DNA of 64,000 bases from Bacillus sp. SD075 (GCF_017355165.1 NZ_JADILK010000014.1:1-64000); one strand, 5' to 3'. Shown: positions 37,585-47,012, counted from the stretch's first letter. Program-made: numbers and translations. Notes: generated from the letters alone by a model not told the origin.

Positions 37585-38004
37585 TTAGATAAGCTCTTTT
37601 TCGTTATGCTTCAGTTTAACTGCAGATATAGAATCAGATATAACTTCTATCATTTTATGAACCTCATGCTTATTAATAATTAAAGGAGGGGAGAATACAA
37701 GCGTATCTTGGCCTTCAAAAATAACCGATCTAAACATTAATCCTCTTTTTGCAGCTTCTTTAACAACCAAAGGAGCAAGAGGGTTATTAAACCTTTCATT
37801 TGTACTCTTCCCTTTTCCTAATTCAATTGCTCCTAATAATCCTAGTCCCCGTACTTCTCCAACAATATTTTGTTCTTGTTGAATCCACTTAAATCCCTTC
37901 AACATCTCTTCACCCATCAATCTAGCATTTTCAATCAAATTTTCTTCTTCAATAACTTGGATATTTTTTGAAGCGACAGCACATGCAGTTGGTCGGATGA
38001 CCAA
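37585..38004 (-). pseudogene. Class III aminotransferase, C-terminal fragment
   Basis: About 135 residues that match only the C-terminal small domain of PLP-dependent class III aminotransferases: PTACAVASKNIQVIEEENLI, GEVRGLGLLGAIELGKGKS and LVFSPPLIINKHEVHKMIEV. The canonical GHP before TACAVA is present just upstream, in another frame (GGTCATCCG), followed by unrelated sequence. So the gene lost its large domain, including the PLP lysine, and carries a frameshift at the break. It lies upstream of a gap of decayed DNA. Confidence 0.85.
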
Positions 38005-38048
38005 TTTTTCTCAATCTTCGCCATAACATTAACATAAATATCAAAAAA

Positions 38049-38078
38049 AACTCACGTCTAGTTTCTTAGAGGTGAGTT
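38049..38078 (-). terminator. Terminator of the DUF192 gene
   Basis: Arms AACTCAC (38049-38055) and GTGAGTT (38072-38078). On the minus strand it is followed by TTTTTTTGATA. It lies 10 bases after the stop. Confidence 0.8.
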
Positions 38079-38087
38079 GATATGAAT

Positions 38088-38474
38088 TCAATCAAACTTT
38101 ACATAATCCCCTTCTTTGATTTGATTCTTTTCAAACCATCCAAGATTCACTTCAATTGCATAACGATAAAAAAGTCCCGGATCATAGGTAGGGCATATAT
38201 CCTTTTTACAAGGCTTCATATCAAGTATTTTTAGTATTTCACCATCTGAATCAAGAAAAGCAATTGATAAAGGAATAAATGTGTTTTTCATCCAAAATCC
38301 ACCATATATTTGTTCTGAAAACACAAATAACATCCCCTCATTTTCGGACAATTTCTCAACAAACATTAAGCCCTTTTCTATTTTTCTTTGAGTATCTGCA
38401 ACTTGAACGGTTAATATAATTTCCTTGTTTCCACCGAGTATTTTTAACATTCTTGTTTTCATTCTATTTTTCAT
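38088..38474 (-). CDS. DUF192 family protein
   Basis: 128 residues of the DUF192 family, a small beta barrel of unknown role. Family hallmarks: KGLMFVEKLSENEGMLFVF (the GLM...L..N.GMLF pattern), FWMKNTFIPLSIAFLDSDGE (WMKNT.IPLDI.F) and a C-terminal AIEVNLGWFEKNQIKEGD. Most bacterial members are exported; this one has no signal peptide. ATG 38474 follows AAGGTGA; GTG 38480 is in frame but overlaps that site. It includes a CKKDIC pair of Cys typical of Gram-positive members. Monocistronic. Confidence 0.9.
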   Translation of the reverse strand: MKNRMKTRMLKILGGNKEIILTVQVADTQRKIEKGLMFVEKLSENEGMLFVFSEQIYGGFWMKNTFIPLSIAFLDSDGEILKILDMKPCKKDICPTYDPGLFYRYAIEVNLGWFEKNQIKEGDYVKFD

Positions 38475-38479
38475 GTTCA

Positions 38480-38895
38480 CTCACCTTCGAGTAATATTAT
38501 AAGCAGGGAAGAAAAATGTCTTTGTATGGTAGGTCTTCAGAACAATCATTAAAGTAGTTTTCAAACAGAAGATTTAATTTGAGTGAAGGATCGTTTGAAG
38601 AATTACGTGTAAGGGACTTCATGAGAAAATGTGACAAATTATACTCCTTAAGGACTTCCTATGGGATTTTCATATTTTCATGGTTAAAATTACTTGTTCC
38701 TTTTATCAACTTACAAATTTTAAATTATATGGAACTACTTAGCCATATACACTTCAAATCTGTCTCATCAATCGTTTTCCCATAGACATTTTCTGATTTT
38801 CAGCATTTCATTAATGGCATCTGTATCTGAGGCTGAAGCAGGATCCCGTCATTATTTTTTATCCACTGATATCCCACTCAGTAAAATTCACTACT
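38480..38895. other. Intergenic stretch, no supported gene
   Basis: About 415 bases. A plus-strand frame from TTG 38579 reads 68 codons but has no ribosome site and looks like chance. No hairpins or operators stand out. Confidence 0.4.
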
Positions 38896-39900
38896 TTATT
38901 TATTGTACTTTTTGTACCAATTCACAAAATGTGTTAAACCTTCTTCTATTGTTGTTGAAGGATAGAATCCCACATCTGCATGCAAATCGGCAATATCCGC
39001 ATATGTCTCCTTAACATCTCCCGGTTGCATAGGTAAGAATTCTATTTTTGCCTTTTTTTCAATTAGTTTCTCTAATGTGTTAATGAAATCCATCAATTTT
39101 ATGGGCTTATTGTTACCGATATTATAAATTTTGTATGGGGCATAACTTGAACTTGAATCAGGGTTAGCTCTATCCCATCCAATATTATAAACCGGTGGTT
39201 TATCAAGTAATCGGATTATTCCTTCAACAATATCATCAATATAAGTAAAGTCTCTTCTCATATCTCCATTATTAAAAACCTTTATTGTATTCTCTTCAAT
39301 AATATTTTTAGTAAAAGAGTAATATGCCATATCGGGTCTCCCCCATGGACCATACACTGTAAAGAAACGGAGTCCTGTGGTTGGAATATTATATAAATGA
39401 CTATAAGTATGAGCCATTAATTCATTAGACTTTTTAGTGGCAGCATATAAACTTACTGGATGATTTACTGGGTCTTTGGTTGAGAAGGGGATATTAGTAT
39501 TTGCTCCATATACAGAACTAGAGGATGCATAAATTAAGTGCTTTACATTATTTTGCCGACAGACCTCTAAGATATTTACAAACCCAACTAGGTTGGAATT
39601 AACATAAGAATCCGGGTTGTCTATGCTATAACGTACTCCAGCCTGAGCTGCTAAGTTTATGACTATATCAATGGTTCTGTCTATGAATAATTGATTTAAT
39701 TTTTCTTTATTCAACAAATCTATTTTATGGAATTCGAAATCAGGGTTTTCTTCTAATATCTTGAGTCGATTTTCCTTTAAAAAAACATCATAATAATCAT
39801 TAATATTATCTACTCCTATAACATTGATATCTTGGGCTATCAAACGTTTTGTTAAATGAAAACCAATGAAACCTGCAGCCCCTGTTACTAAAATGTTCAT
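38896..39900 (-). CDS. UDP-glucuronate 4-epimerase-like NAD(P)-dependent epimerase
   Basis: Extended short-chain dehydrogenase, 334 residues. NAD-binding GAAGFIG at 7-13, catalytic YAATK (Tyr152, Lys156), and GLRFFTVYGPWGRPDMAYYS then FTKNI, which marks UDP-GlcA 4-epimerases. The C-terminal PMQPGDVKETYADI is also characteristic. It should convert UDP-GlcA to UDP-GalA. ATG 39900 is chosen because the extra upstream residues are unlike the family. It belongs with ugd and galU about 4 kb away. B. subtilis YtcB, next to the coat gene cotSA, is a comparable enzyme. Confidence 0.88.
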   Translation of the reverse strand: MNILVTGAAGFIGFHLTKRLIAQDINVIGVDNINDYYDVFLKENRLKILEENPDFEFHKIDLLNKEKLNQLFIDRTIDIVINLAAQAGVRYSIDNPDSYVNSNLVGFVNILEVCRQNNVKHLIYASSSSVYGANTNIPFSTKDPVNHPVSLYAATKKSNELMAHTYSHLYNIPTTGLRFFTVYGPWGRPDMAYYSFTKNIIEENTIKVFNNGDMRRDFTYIDDIVEGIIRLLDKPPVYNIGWDRANPDSSSSYAPYKIYNIGNNKPIKLMDFINTLEKLIEKKAKIEFLPMQPGDVKETYADIADLHADVGFYPSTTIEEGLTHFVNWYKKYNK

Positions 39901-39966
39901 AGTATTGATTCCAATCCTTTCTATACAATAGGCTTTTGACACCTTTTTGGAACACTGAGTAAACAT

Positions 39967-40326
39967 TCATATTTGTATATTGATACTTTCGGAATCTTTT
40001 ACAACCACAGAACTTCGTTCATCATGACGGATATAAAGAGAAGGCAAACTCTAAATCTCCATTGGGGAGAGACTTACGTTTTATTCGTAATCCACCAATG
40101 ACATGATATCCTTTTAAGCTTTAACCCTTATGAGTTTTCCACTCTTATATCCGCTGTGAACTAGCACCTATGAATGAAGGTTAAGCTAAAACAATCTTGG
40201 AAACCGTTGAATGCAAAATCACCATAGGTTTTGATAGGCTCCTTTTTTGTGATGACTAAAACTTCAACAAATAGGAGTAATACCCTTTAAAGTTTTTTCG
40301 TTATGATTCCAGATACCTAACTAAGA
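39967..40326. other. Intergenic stretch, nothing recognisable
   Basis: About 360 bases between the epimerase and the tandem kinase-like gene. No ORF, terminator hairpin or named operator is visible. The epimerase promoter must lie here, but I cannot assign it. Confidence 0.4.
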
Positions 40327-41508
40327 CTATACAAGCGTATTATCACTTTCAGTTAAGGGGATTGGTGTTTTAGTCCATTCAGCATAAGTACCTGGATCTA
40401 TCGCCTTCACTTGTTCTAAAAAAGAATCTAAAAAATTTCTTTCTCGCAGGTCTTTAAATAACTCGAGAGGTCTTTTTTGTTCACGTGAAAACGAGTACAC
40501 ATGGTCGACTAATTTAAAACCATTCCTGGTTATAATAATATGCCGTAATGGAGCATCAATTTGTTTGAAACCTGATTTTTCCATTGTTTTTAATATATAG
40601 AGTAAGCGTTTTGTTATGTCCTCAGATAACACAGATTGTTTTTTAAGAAACGTATTCAAATCTGGCCCTAACAGATATTCCATTAAAATATAATTGGGTC
40701 CTGTTTCAAAGACTTTCGGGATAAATGGCAAGTCTTGACTTGATAAAAGAACCATTTTTTCCTGACTTGCATGTTCAGTTTTCCCGTAAAGTTTGACGCA
40801 TGTTTCTTCAGACACTCGATAAACAGCACCTTGATGCCCTTTTCCAATGAGTGTTTGTGTTATAGCGCTATCCACTTTCACTCCATTCCCTGCCCCTCCT
40901 GAGAAAACGGGAATGTTTTTAAAGTCCAAACTATTTTGATTGAAATAATCCTCCCACTCATTGAAGGTATCCGGTTCGAGCTTTTTCACTTGGGATAAGA
41001 ACGAGTCCTTTAAAAGGATTATTTTTAAATCTCTTAATAATTTTAATGGTACAGGATGCATTCTTTTAAAGGAATTCACATGGTCGATCACCTTAAGTTC
41101 CTCATTAGCAACGACAAAAATATGGCGTAGGGGGGCATCTATCATGGTGAATTTTGCTTGTTTTAATTCCCTTAATATATAGAGAAGTTTCTTTACTATA
41201 GAATCAGGGATATACGTACAATTTCTCAGGTATTCTTTTAAGGTTGGGGCATTAAAATATTCCATGACTATATAGTTTGGTCCTGTATCATATACCAAAG
41301 GCATAAAGGGTAGATCTTTTCCAGCTTCAAGAGCTTCTTCCTCCATTTTCGCTTGAACCGGGTCTGAATAGATTTTTACACATTTATCTTCAGAAAGTTT
41401 AAATACTGCACCTTGAGCTCCCATTCCAATCAGCGAAAAGGTAGTGGGATTGTGAATTTCCAGAGACTTTTCACCTTTGGTTACAGTAATGGCTTTAAAA
41501 TTCTCCAT
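40327..41508 (-). CDS. Protein with two tandem kinase-like domains
   Basis: 393 residues, two copies of a divergent protein-kinase-like domain (about 24-185 and 217-378). Each has a glycine loop (GMGAQGAVFKL; GKGHQGAVYRV), an ATP-site Lys (CVKIY Lys45; CVKLY Lys239), a hinge (MEYF; MEYLL), a catalytic-loop equivalent IDAPLRHI in place of HRDxxxxN (Asp124, Asp318) and a DFG equivalent IDHV / VDHV (Asp142, Asp335). Domains are short, without a normal C-lobe. ATG 41508 lies inside the end of the glycosyltransferase gene, whose last codons supply AGGAGG, so translation is coupled. Compare B. subtilis CotS next to CotSA. A sugar or protein kinase, or a pseudokinase, are all possible. Confidence 0.7.
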   Translation of the reverse strand: MENFKAITVTKGEKSLEIHNPTTFSLIGMGAQGAVFKLSEDKCVKIYSDPVQAKMEEEALEAGKDLPFMPLVYDTGPNYIVMEYFNAPTLKEYLRNCTYIPDSIVKKLLYILRELKQAKFTMIDAPLRHIFVVANEELKVIDHVNSFKRMHPVPLKLLRDLKIILLKDSFLSQVKKLEPDTFNEWEDYFNQNSLDFKNIPVFSGGAGNGVKVDSAITQTLIGKGHQGAVYRVSEETCVKLYGKTEHASQEKMVLLSSQDLPFIPKVFETGPNYILMEYLLGPDLNTFLKKQSVLSEDITKRLLYILKTMEKSGFKQIDAPLRHIIITRNGFKLVDHVYSFSREQKRPLELFKDLRERNFLDSFLEQVKAIDPGTYAEWTKTPIPLTESDNTLV

Positions 41509-43066
41509 GATCTCCTCCTAACTGCTCATCCATGGCCGCCAGTTGAAACTGTTGAATTTTATTAAGGGCTTTTTTGACTTTTTCGGCTTTTTGAGCCTTT
41601 TTTTCTTTTTTACGAGATGCCATTGTTTCACCATTACCTTCAGTAGCCTTCTGCTGAATTTTATCTTTATTATTAGATGCTATAAGTTTAGCTTTGATTT
41701 TGTCTTTAGTCTGCTGTTGGAACTGTTGGAGCTGTTGGTGCTGTGGAAGCTCTTGAAGCTGTTGGAGCTGTTGCATATAAACAAGGGCTTTTCTGGCTAA
41801 ATCGGCTTTTTTTCTAGGCACTTTTGTTTCACGATCATACTTACCTTGCTGTTGAGACTGTACAGTCTCCTTAATGGCTTCTTTATCTATTTGGTGAGGT
41901 GTTACTAAATATTGTTTTCGTACTTTATAAGGGGCAACAAGTTCATCATAAAATTCAGCTTGTTGTTGAAGCTGTTGGACGAGGTTAAAGTTTTGTTCAA
42001 TTTTTTGACGAGCCGCTACTGTATATGTTTCCCATTTATCTCTGTTGGTTAACATAAATTCAAGAGCCTCTGCCAGTTCATCTACATTGTTTTCTTGTAC
42101 TAAAACCCCCTCTTTGTTATGGGTTATAAGTTCAGGGATGCCGGCATGGTTGGTCGAAATCACTGGTACCCCAATCGCCATAGCTTCTTTTAATGTATTA
42201 GGTATACCTTCTACATCTCCATCGACAGCTTCCAAGCTCGCGGCACAAAATATATCTGCATGGGTCATTTGTTCTCGTACTTGATCTTTAGGGAGATGAT
42301 ATAATAAACGAAAAGAGTCCCCTAAATTAAGTTGATTTGCCAAAGAAGTGAGATATTCTTCAAGCTCCCCTCTTCCGATGATCGTCAGGGTTGCATTTGG
42401 AAATTTACCTCTGATTTTTTGAAAAGCTTGCATTAAAATGTGATGTCCCTTTTTTTCCACCAACCTACCGATGGATAAAATGTTTTGAGAACCCCCTTTA
42501 TGTGGAGTACGGTATTTGAATTCGTTAAGGTCAACGCCCCCATATAACACTCTAATTTTTTCTGAAGGACAACCCCAAGCAATTAACCTATCCGCTAAAT
42601 ATTGACAAACTGGAAAAAAGCGCTCACCTCGATCAAATAACATTTTCATGTTATCTAGATAACCAATAGGCTGATTGGCTAGGGTTGCATCCCTGCCTCT
42701 AATACTTGTTACCAACGGAAGATCTGTTTCTTCTTTAAAAGGAAGTAATAACATCCCTAATTGACCATGGTGAGCATGTAATAGGGAGATATTATTTTTT
42801 TTCACATATTCTTTTGGTGAGAAAATTTCATTGAGATAATGGACCTTCTCATTTAAAAGGGAAAGGTCAATCATATACTTAGGTTGTCGTACCATATGAA
42901 TATAATCATAATCAGGAACTTCTCGAATCTGTGAGATATATTGGGTCGGGTCAACTCTTAAATTCAAATGCATAACTGTGTGCAAATAAATTTCTCCTTT
43001 CATGCGTATTAAGCAAACTTCCTCGACCTTTTCAAGTATATTATGCAGGACCCTATAGGTACGCAT
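41495..43066 (-). CDS. GT4 glycosyltransferase with Gln/Lys-rich C-terminal tail
   Basis: 523 residues. Residues 40-380 form a GT4 (GT-B) enzyme: LLHAHHGQLG, TSIRGRDA, NILSIGRLVEKKGHHIL, GRGELEEYL and the donor-site ExxxxxxxE in EGIPNTLKE (Glu286, Glu294). The tail (383-523) is unusual: highly charged, Gln-rich (YMQQLQQLQELPQHQQLQQF), with two related blocks near 416-437 and 483-507 (RKKxxxAxKA...QQ). It looks like a coiled or disordered tether. The start is uncertain: ATG 43066 has no ribosome site; GGAG before TTG codon 28 may mark the true start. It is coupled to the tandem kinase-like gene. A CotSA/YtcC-like spore-coat role is inference. Confidence 0.85.
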   Translation of the reverse strand: MRTYRVLHNILEKVEEVCLIRMKGEIYLHTVMHLNLRVDPTQYISQIREVPDYDYIHMVRQPKYMIDLSLLNEKVHYLNEIFSPKEYVKKNNISLLHAHHGQLGMLLLPFKEETDLPLVTSIRGRDATLANQPIGYLDNMKMLFDRGERFFPVCQYLADRLIAWGCPSEKIRVLYGGVDLNEFKYRTPHKGGSQNILSIGRLVEKKGHHILMQAFQKIRGKFPNATLTIIGRGELEEYLTSLANQLNLGDSFRLLYHLPKDQVREQMTHADIFCAASLEAVDGDVEGIPNTLKEAMAIGVPVISTNHAGIPELITHNKEGVLVQENNVDELAEALEFMLTNRDKWETYTVAARQKIEQNFNLVQQLQQQAEFYDELVAPYKVRKQYLVTPHQIDKEAIKETVQSQQQGKYDRETKVPRKKADLARKALVYMQQLQQLQELPQHQQLQQFQQQTKDKIKAKLIASNNKDKIQQKATEGNGETMASRKKEKKAQKAEKVKKALNKIQQFQLAAMDEQLGGDHGEF

Positions 43067-43243
43067 GGACTAATAACATTCAGTAAAGCTAAATGGCAGG
43101 GAGTATGCGTTTGCCTAATACAAAGGGGATTGAAGTAGATGCTATGACACAGATTATTTGCAAACCATGATAATGATACAACGTGTTTATAATTGATGTT
43201 GATCTTTGGTTCTAATGCTCGATGATGTTTCTAGATATAAAAA

Positions 43244-43269
43244 AGCACCCAAGAACTATCAAAGGTGCT
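43244..43269 (-). terminator. Terminator of the galU-ugd unit
   Basis: Arms AGCACC (43244-43249) and GGTGCT (43264-43269). On the minus strand it is followed by TTTTTTATATC. It separates galU-ugd from the glycosyltransferase gene, which therefore needs its own promoter between 43067 and 43240. Confidence 0.7.
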
Positions 43270-43371
43270 GCATTGCCAGTTTGCCCGCCTGAAGAATAAC
43301 AACTGCTTCTCTGAATGGTTACGTTCACCTCAAATATGTCTTTGAAAAATCATGTTCGAGTTAATGAAGTG

Positions 43372-44709
43372 TTAAAAAATGTTATCGCTTGATGTCATAC
43401 CCATAACAATTGCTGGTCTTCCTATTGGATAATATTCAATTTTCTTGCACGCTCTGATTCGATCTTCTTCAAGGAAATTCCTACCATCAAAAACAATCGG
43501 TTGTCTCATTGTATTCATCAATTTCTCCAGATCTAAATGTCTAAATTCATTCCATTCGGTAACAATAAATACAGCATCCGCATCCACTGTCGCTTCGCTG
43601 ATTGAGCTTGCAAATCTTATTGTATCTCCTAATATGTTCTTCGCATTACCTATTGCAACCGGGTCATAAGCTACCACTTCTGCTCCCAGTTTGGTTAATG
43701 AACGCGAAATTTTGATTGATGGCGCTTCCCTCATATCGTCTGTCTCTGGCTTGAAAGCAAGACCAAGCATTGCAATCTTCTTCCCTTTTAAATCCCCCAA
43801 GCGATTTATTGCTTTCGTTACAAGGAGTTCCTGCTGAAAATCATTGATCGCTACTGTTTCTTTTAACAGGGAAAAATGTACTCCATTTAAATTGGCAGTA
43901 CGAAGCAACGCTTTAACATCCTTTGGAAAACAAGATCCTCCATATCCAATACCTGGCTTTAAAAAAGCTTCTCCAATCCTTTTATCTTTTCCCATCCCCT
44001 TTGCTACATCTTTAACATCTGCACCTACTACTGCGCATAAATTTGCAACTTCATTGATAAAGCTAATCTTAGTCGCCAAAAAGGCATTAGATGCATACTT
44101 AATCATTTCCGCACTTCTAATACTTGTTAGGATAAATGGTACATTTAACGGACGATACATTTCTTGTACTTTCTTAGCCGCCCCATCATTTTCAGATCCA
44201 ATGATGATTCGATCTGCTTGCATCGTATCCATGACTGCTGACCCTTGTCTGAGAAATTCAGGATTTGAAACCATATTGAAAGTGACGCTTTCGTTACAAA
44301 GTTCCTCCATAATGTTTTTAATAACATCATTCGTACCAACTGGCACAGTACTTTTTATAACGATTACTGAACTTTGTACCAAGTTCGCAGCAATATCCTT
44401 CGCGGCTTGCACAATATACGATAAATCTGCTCCTCCATCCTCCAATTGCGGTGTTCCTACTGCAATGATGATGATCTCGGCACCATTTAGCGCTTCTCGA
44501 TGAGATGTTGTAAATAGCAATCTACCCGCTGCAGCATTTTGAGCAAGCAAATTCTCAAGACCCGGTTCATATATTGGAGAAATCCCTTGACATAGACTTT
44601 TAATTTTTTGTTCATTTGTATCGATACAAATGACACTATGCCCTATTTCTGACAAACAAACACCAGTGGACAGTCCGACATAACCTGTACCCAAAATAGC
44701 TATTTTCAT
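43372..44709 (-). CDS. ugd: UDP-glucose 6-dehydrogenase
   Basis: NAD-dependent enzyme that oxidises UDP-glucose twice to UDP-glucuronate. 445 residues. N-terminal NAD motif GTGYVGLSTGVCLSEIGH, VSNPEFLRQGSA, catalytic Cys in GIGYGGSCFPKDVKAL, and C-terminal domain GLAFKPETDDMREAPS. ATG 44709 starts two bases after the galU stop; a TTG at 44718 overlaps galU. It uses the product of galU and feeds the epimerase at 38.9 kb, giving UDP-GlcA and UDP-GalA. In B. subtilis both TuaD (teichuronic acid) and YtcA (coat locus) are of this type. Confidence 0.96.
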   Translation of the reverse strand: MKIAILGTGYVGLSTGVCLSEIGHSVICIDTNEQKIKSLCQGISPIYEPGLENLLAQNAAAGRLLFTTSHREALNGAEIIIIAVGTPQLEDGGADLSYIVQAAKDIAANLVQSSVIVIKSTVPVGTNDVIKNIMEELCNESVTFNMVSNPEFLRQGSAVMDTMQADRIIIGSENDGAAKKVQEMYRPLNVPFILTSIRSAEMIKYASNAFLATKISFINEVANLCAVVGADVKDVAKGMGKDKRIGEAFLKPGIGYGGSCFPKDVKALLRTANLNGVHFSLLKETVAINDFQQELLVTKAINRLGDLKGKKIAMLGLAFKPETDDMREAPSIKISRSLTKLGAEVVAYDPVAIGNAKNILGDTIRFASSISEATVDADAVFIVTEWNEFRHLDLEKLMNTMRQPIVFDGRNFLEEDRIRACKKIEYYPIGRPAIVMGMTSSDNIF

Positions 44710-44710
44710 A

Positions 44711-45616
44711 TTATTCAAGCTCTCTCTTTATCATTTGAAGATTTTCTTTCTTACTTACATCCCTTAAATAGGAAAGTACCTCGTCTCTTATATCATCCCT
44801 GCGCAAAGCAAAGTCTATTGTTGCCTTGATGAATCCAACTTTATCACCAATATCATATCGGTTTCCCTCAAAGTTATATGCTAATACGGCCTGCTGCTTG
44901 TTTAGCTCATTTATGGCATCAGTAAGTTGTAATTCATTACCATGTTCAATCGGAAGATTTGACAGTGTTTCAAAAATCTCAGGTCTAAAAACATAACGCC
45001 CCATTATTGCATACCTGGAAGGAGCTTCTTCCCTTTTTGGTTTTTCCACCAAAGAATCGATATGAAAAAGGTTAGGCTCAATCATTGTCCCTTTTGGCTT
45101 AATAATTCCATATTTACTGACCTCCTTATCCGGTACATGTTGAACAGCTACGACTGAACTGTTGCAATACTCAAAAATACTGATGATTTGTTTCAGACAG
45201 GGTGTTTTAGACATAACGATGTCATCCCCTAACATAACAGCAAAAGGTTCATTTCCAATGAAGCTTTTAGCACAAAGAATTGCATGTCCTAGCCCCATCG
45301 GTTCCTTTTGGCGGACATAATAGATATTTGCCAAACTAGATATTTTCTGAACTTCCGCTAAAATACCGAGCTGATTTTTTCTTAAAAGTGCATCTTCCAA
45401 CTCATAGGATTTATCAAAATGATCCTCTATTGATCTTTTTCCTCTACCGATTATGATAATAATTTCCTCTATACCCGAAGCTACTGCTTCTTCAACTATA
45501 TATTGAATCGTTGGTTTATCAACAATCGGCAGCATTTCCTTAGCCTGAGCTTTTGTTGCAGGCAAAAATCGAGTCCCGAGTCCTGCGGCCGGAATAATGG
45601 CCTTTCGGATTTTCAT
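44711..45616 (-). CDS. galU: UTP-glucose-1-phosphate uridylyltransferase
   Basis: Makes UDP-glucose from glucose-1-phosphate and UTP. 301 residues. The nucleotide loop is IIPAAGLGTRFLPATKAQAK, followed by EMLPIVDKPTIQYIVEEAVA, EPMGLGHAILCA, MLGDDIV and the C-terminal GNRYDIGDKVGFIKATIDFA. ATG 45616 follows AAGGAGG; the frame extends to 45640 without a ribosome site. It is first in the unit with ugd, with a 2-base gap. The upstream leader can form two hairpins. Confidence 0.96.
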   Translation of the reverse strand: MKIRKAIIPAAGLGTRFLPATKAQAKEMLPIVDKPTIQYIVEEAVASGIEEIIIIIGRGKRSIEDHFDKSYELEDALLRKNQLGILAEVQKISSLANIYYVRQKEPMGLGHAILCAKSFIGNEPFAVMLGDDIVMSKTPCLKQIISIFEYCNSSVVAVQHVPDKEVSKYGIIKPKGTMIEPNLFHIDSLVEKPKREEAPSRYAIMGRYVFRPEIFETLSNLPIEHGNELQLTDAINELNKQQAVLAYNFEGNRYDIGDKVGFIKATIDFALRRDDIRDEVLSYLRDVSKKENLQMIKRELE

Positions 45617-45680
45617 AAGCTGCCTCCTTTTGTCATTCATTTATCCTTTATATGCAATAGGACAACTTCCGGTCTAGTTA

Positions 45681-45822
45681 ATAGCCCATTTAGTCCATTT
45701 TTATTTAACTGGGACCAGAAGGCTATACTTGTAAGAATCCCAATCTGGCTGCTGCCGATCGTCGCAACCTGTCAGTTAGTGCCAAATTAAAAACTCCATT
45801 ACACTTTATATGTAATGGAGTT
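45681..45822 (-). promoter_or_regulatory. galU leader with hairpins
   Basis: The hairpin with arms AACTCCATTACA (45792-45803) and TGTAATGGAGTT (45811-45822) is perfect over 12 bp and followed on the minus strand by TTTTTAATTT, like a terminator. A second, weaker hairpin (ATAGCC 45681-45686 with GGCTAT 45721-45726) lies closer to galU. Either the first terminates a lost upstream gene, or both form an attenuator for galU-ugd. Confidence 0.5.
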
Positions 45823-46121
45823 ACCATGGCTTTTGTCTAATGGTCGATAAGAAATTGTTGCTCTCATTTCTGACAGCTATAGTTTCCCAAAGAAAGAAAA
45901 AAAGGGAATCGTTTAGACTGCTGAACAGCAAAAAAACTCACACAGTAGTTTATCCAAACCGTAGACTAATTTATAAGCGGTTTTTTCACAAATAACCTTT
46001 TAAAATATAGGAGGGGCTGTATTCATGATTTGATTGGGATTTACAATTAATTTCTTAATCTTAAATTTAAGAAGACTATAAAAAGGTGAGTTTATTAACT
46101 CCCTGCATTTCTAATTAAATG

Positions 46122-46139
46122 GTTATCAGGCCTGATAAC
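46122..46139. other. Perfect 18-base palindrome
   Basis: GTTATCAGGCCTGATAAC reads the same on both strands with no spacer. It lies in a gene-free stretch (45823-46188) next to decayed integrase DNA. It may be an operator or a recombination site; no gene nearby explains it. Confidence 0.4.
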
Positions 46140-46188
46140 TAAGAGTACAATCTTTGTTGAAATGGATATAGTCTAGGCATTTTATTAA

Positions 46189-46440
46189 CTAGCCCCTAAC
46201 GCGACACCTGTTATCATCCTTGAAAGCAACACTACTACTTCTCCGTACATAAAGCACAAAACTTGGCATATTGGATACATTTCTAATGTACCATGCCGCT
46301 CCATTTACAACCCTGACGCCATCGCCATAGGTTTCGTTTTCTGCTGGAACATACCCTACACCAACTACAGCGATATGTTTGAAGCTGGTTTTTCCATAAC
46401 CCTTTGAAGGAAACTCAAAAAATTTGGGATGCACATTTGT
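46189..46440 (-). pseudogene. Possible fragment of an unknown protein
   Basis: Not recognised. A minus-strand frame reads like protein toward its end: SFKHIAVVGVGYVPAENETY then GDGVRVVNGAAWYIRNVSNM and SFVLYVRRSSSVAFKDDN, stopping at 46189. Upstream of about 46440 the same frame passes into DNA that reads better on the plus strand as an integrase relic, so a start is lacking. It may be the 3' end of a secreted or phage-type protein that was cut by rearrangement, or a chance frame. Confidence 0.25.
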
Positions 46441-46469
46441 CGGACAGGAGGGGGAAACCGTGAAACCGG

Positions 46470-46770
46470 CTCCGTGTCGGGGACTTGCTCCCATTAACCA
46501 CGCGAAACAGATCCTAAGGGACTCAAAGGCAATCAAAACAAGATCTCCGGGTCAAGTAAGGCAAAACGCAAAAAATCTGCGTATGTATATCGCGAATTCC
46601 TTTATATACATTTGACTATTGGGTTAGCAAAGACACGAAGGATATTGCCATGCTGCAACAGAACCTGCATTATTCCCGTCCTTCTGTCACCATGCAATAC
46701 ATAAGGTATTACCGAAGAAGTAACAAACAATGTACTAAAAACAGTAGCATTTTCATTTTTATAAATTAAA
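46470..46770 (+). pseudogene. Tyrosine recombinase relic, copy A
   Basis: At about 46610-46715 the frame DYWVSKDTKDIAMLQQNLHY then SRPSVTMQYI matches the C-terminal part of the solitary integrase family (compare FGYLHYQKFKDIALLQQILN in the intact gene at 6981). The upstream part is badly decayed. DNA from about 46640 on, including a 33-base identical block and the distal CGCATTCAAAACGTTCG, is shared with copy B at 48.7 kb. The two copies thus form a decayed direct repeat. Confidence 0.6.
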
Positions 46771-47012
46771 AATGACGCATTCAAAACGTTCGTAAAAATC
46801 AATGTAAATTCTTGAAACTAGTTTGCACTTTTACGAACATTTAAAATGGCAGTTCAGGAGAATACGCCTCCGTTCCCGAACGTGTACTTTTATGAACAGA
46901 ACAGCAGGAAGACTCCGTAACGAAACCGAACCTTTTTACAATAGTAACGGGTGGCAAATATTCTAGTTTTCAATTAATTAAAGAAGAAAGGACTTACTCA
47001 GCCACTTCTTCT

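Noticed and set aside
43844..44503. Long open frame (219 codons) on the plus strand within ugd
   Set aside because: It is antisense to well conserved ugd codons and has no ribosome site. Its length comes from codon bias of the real gene.
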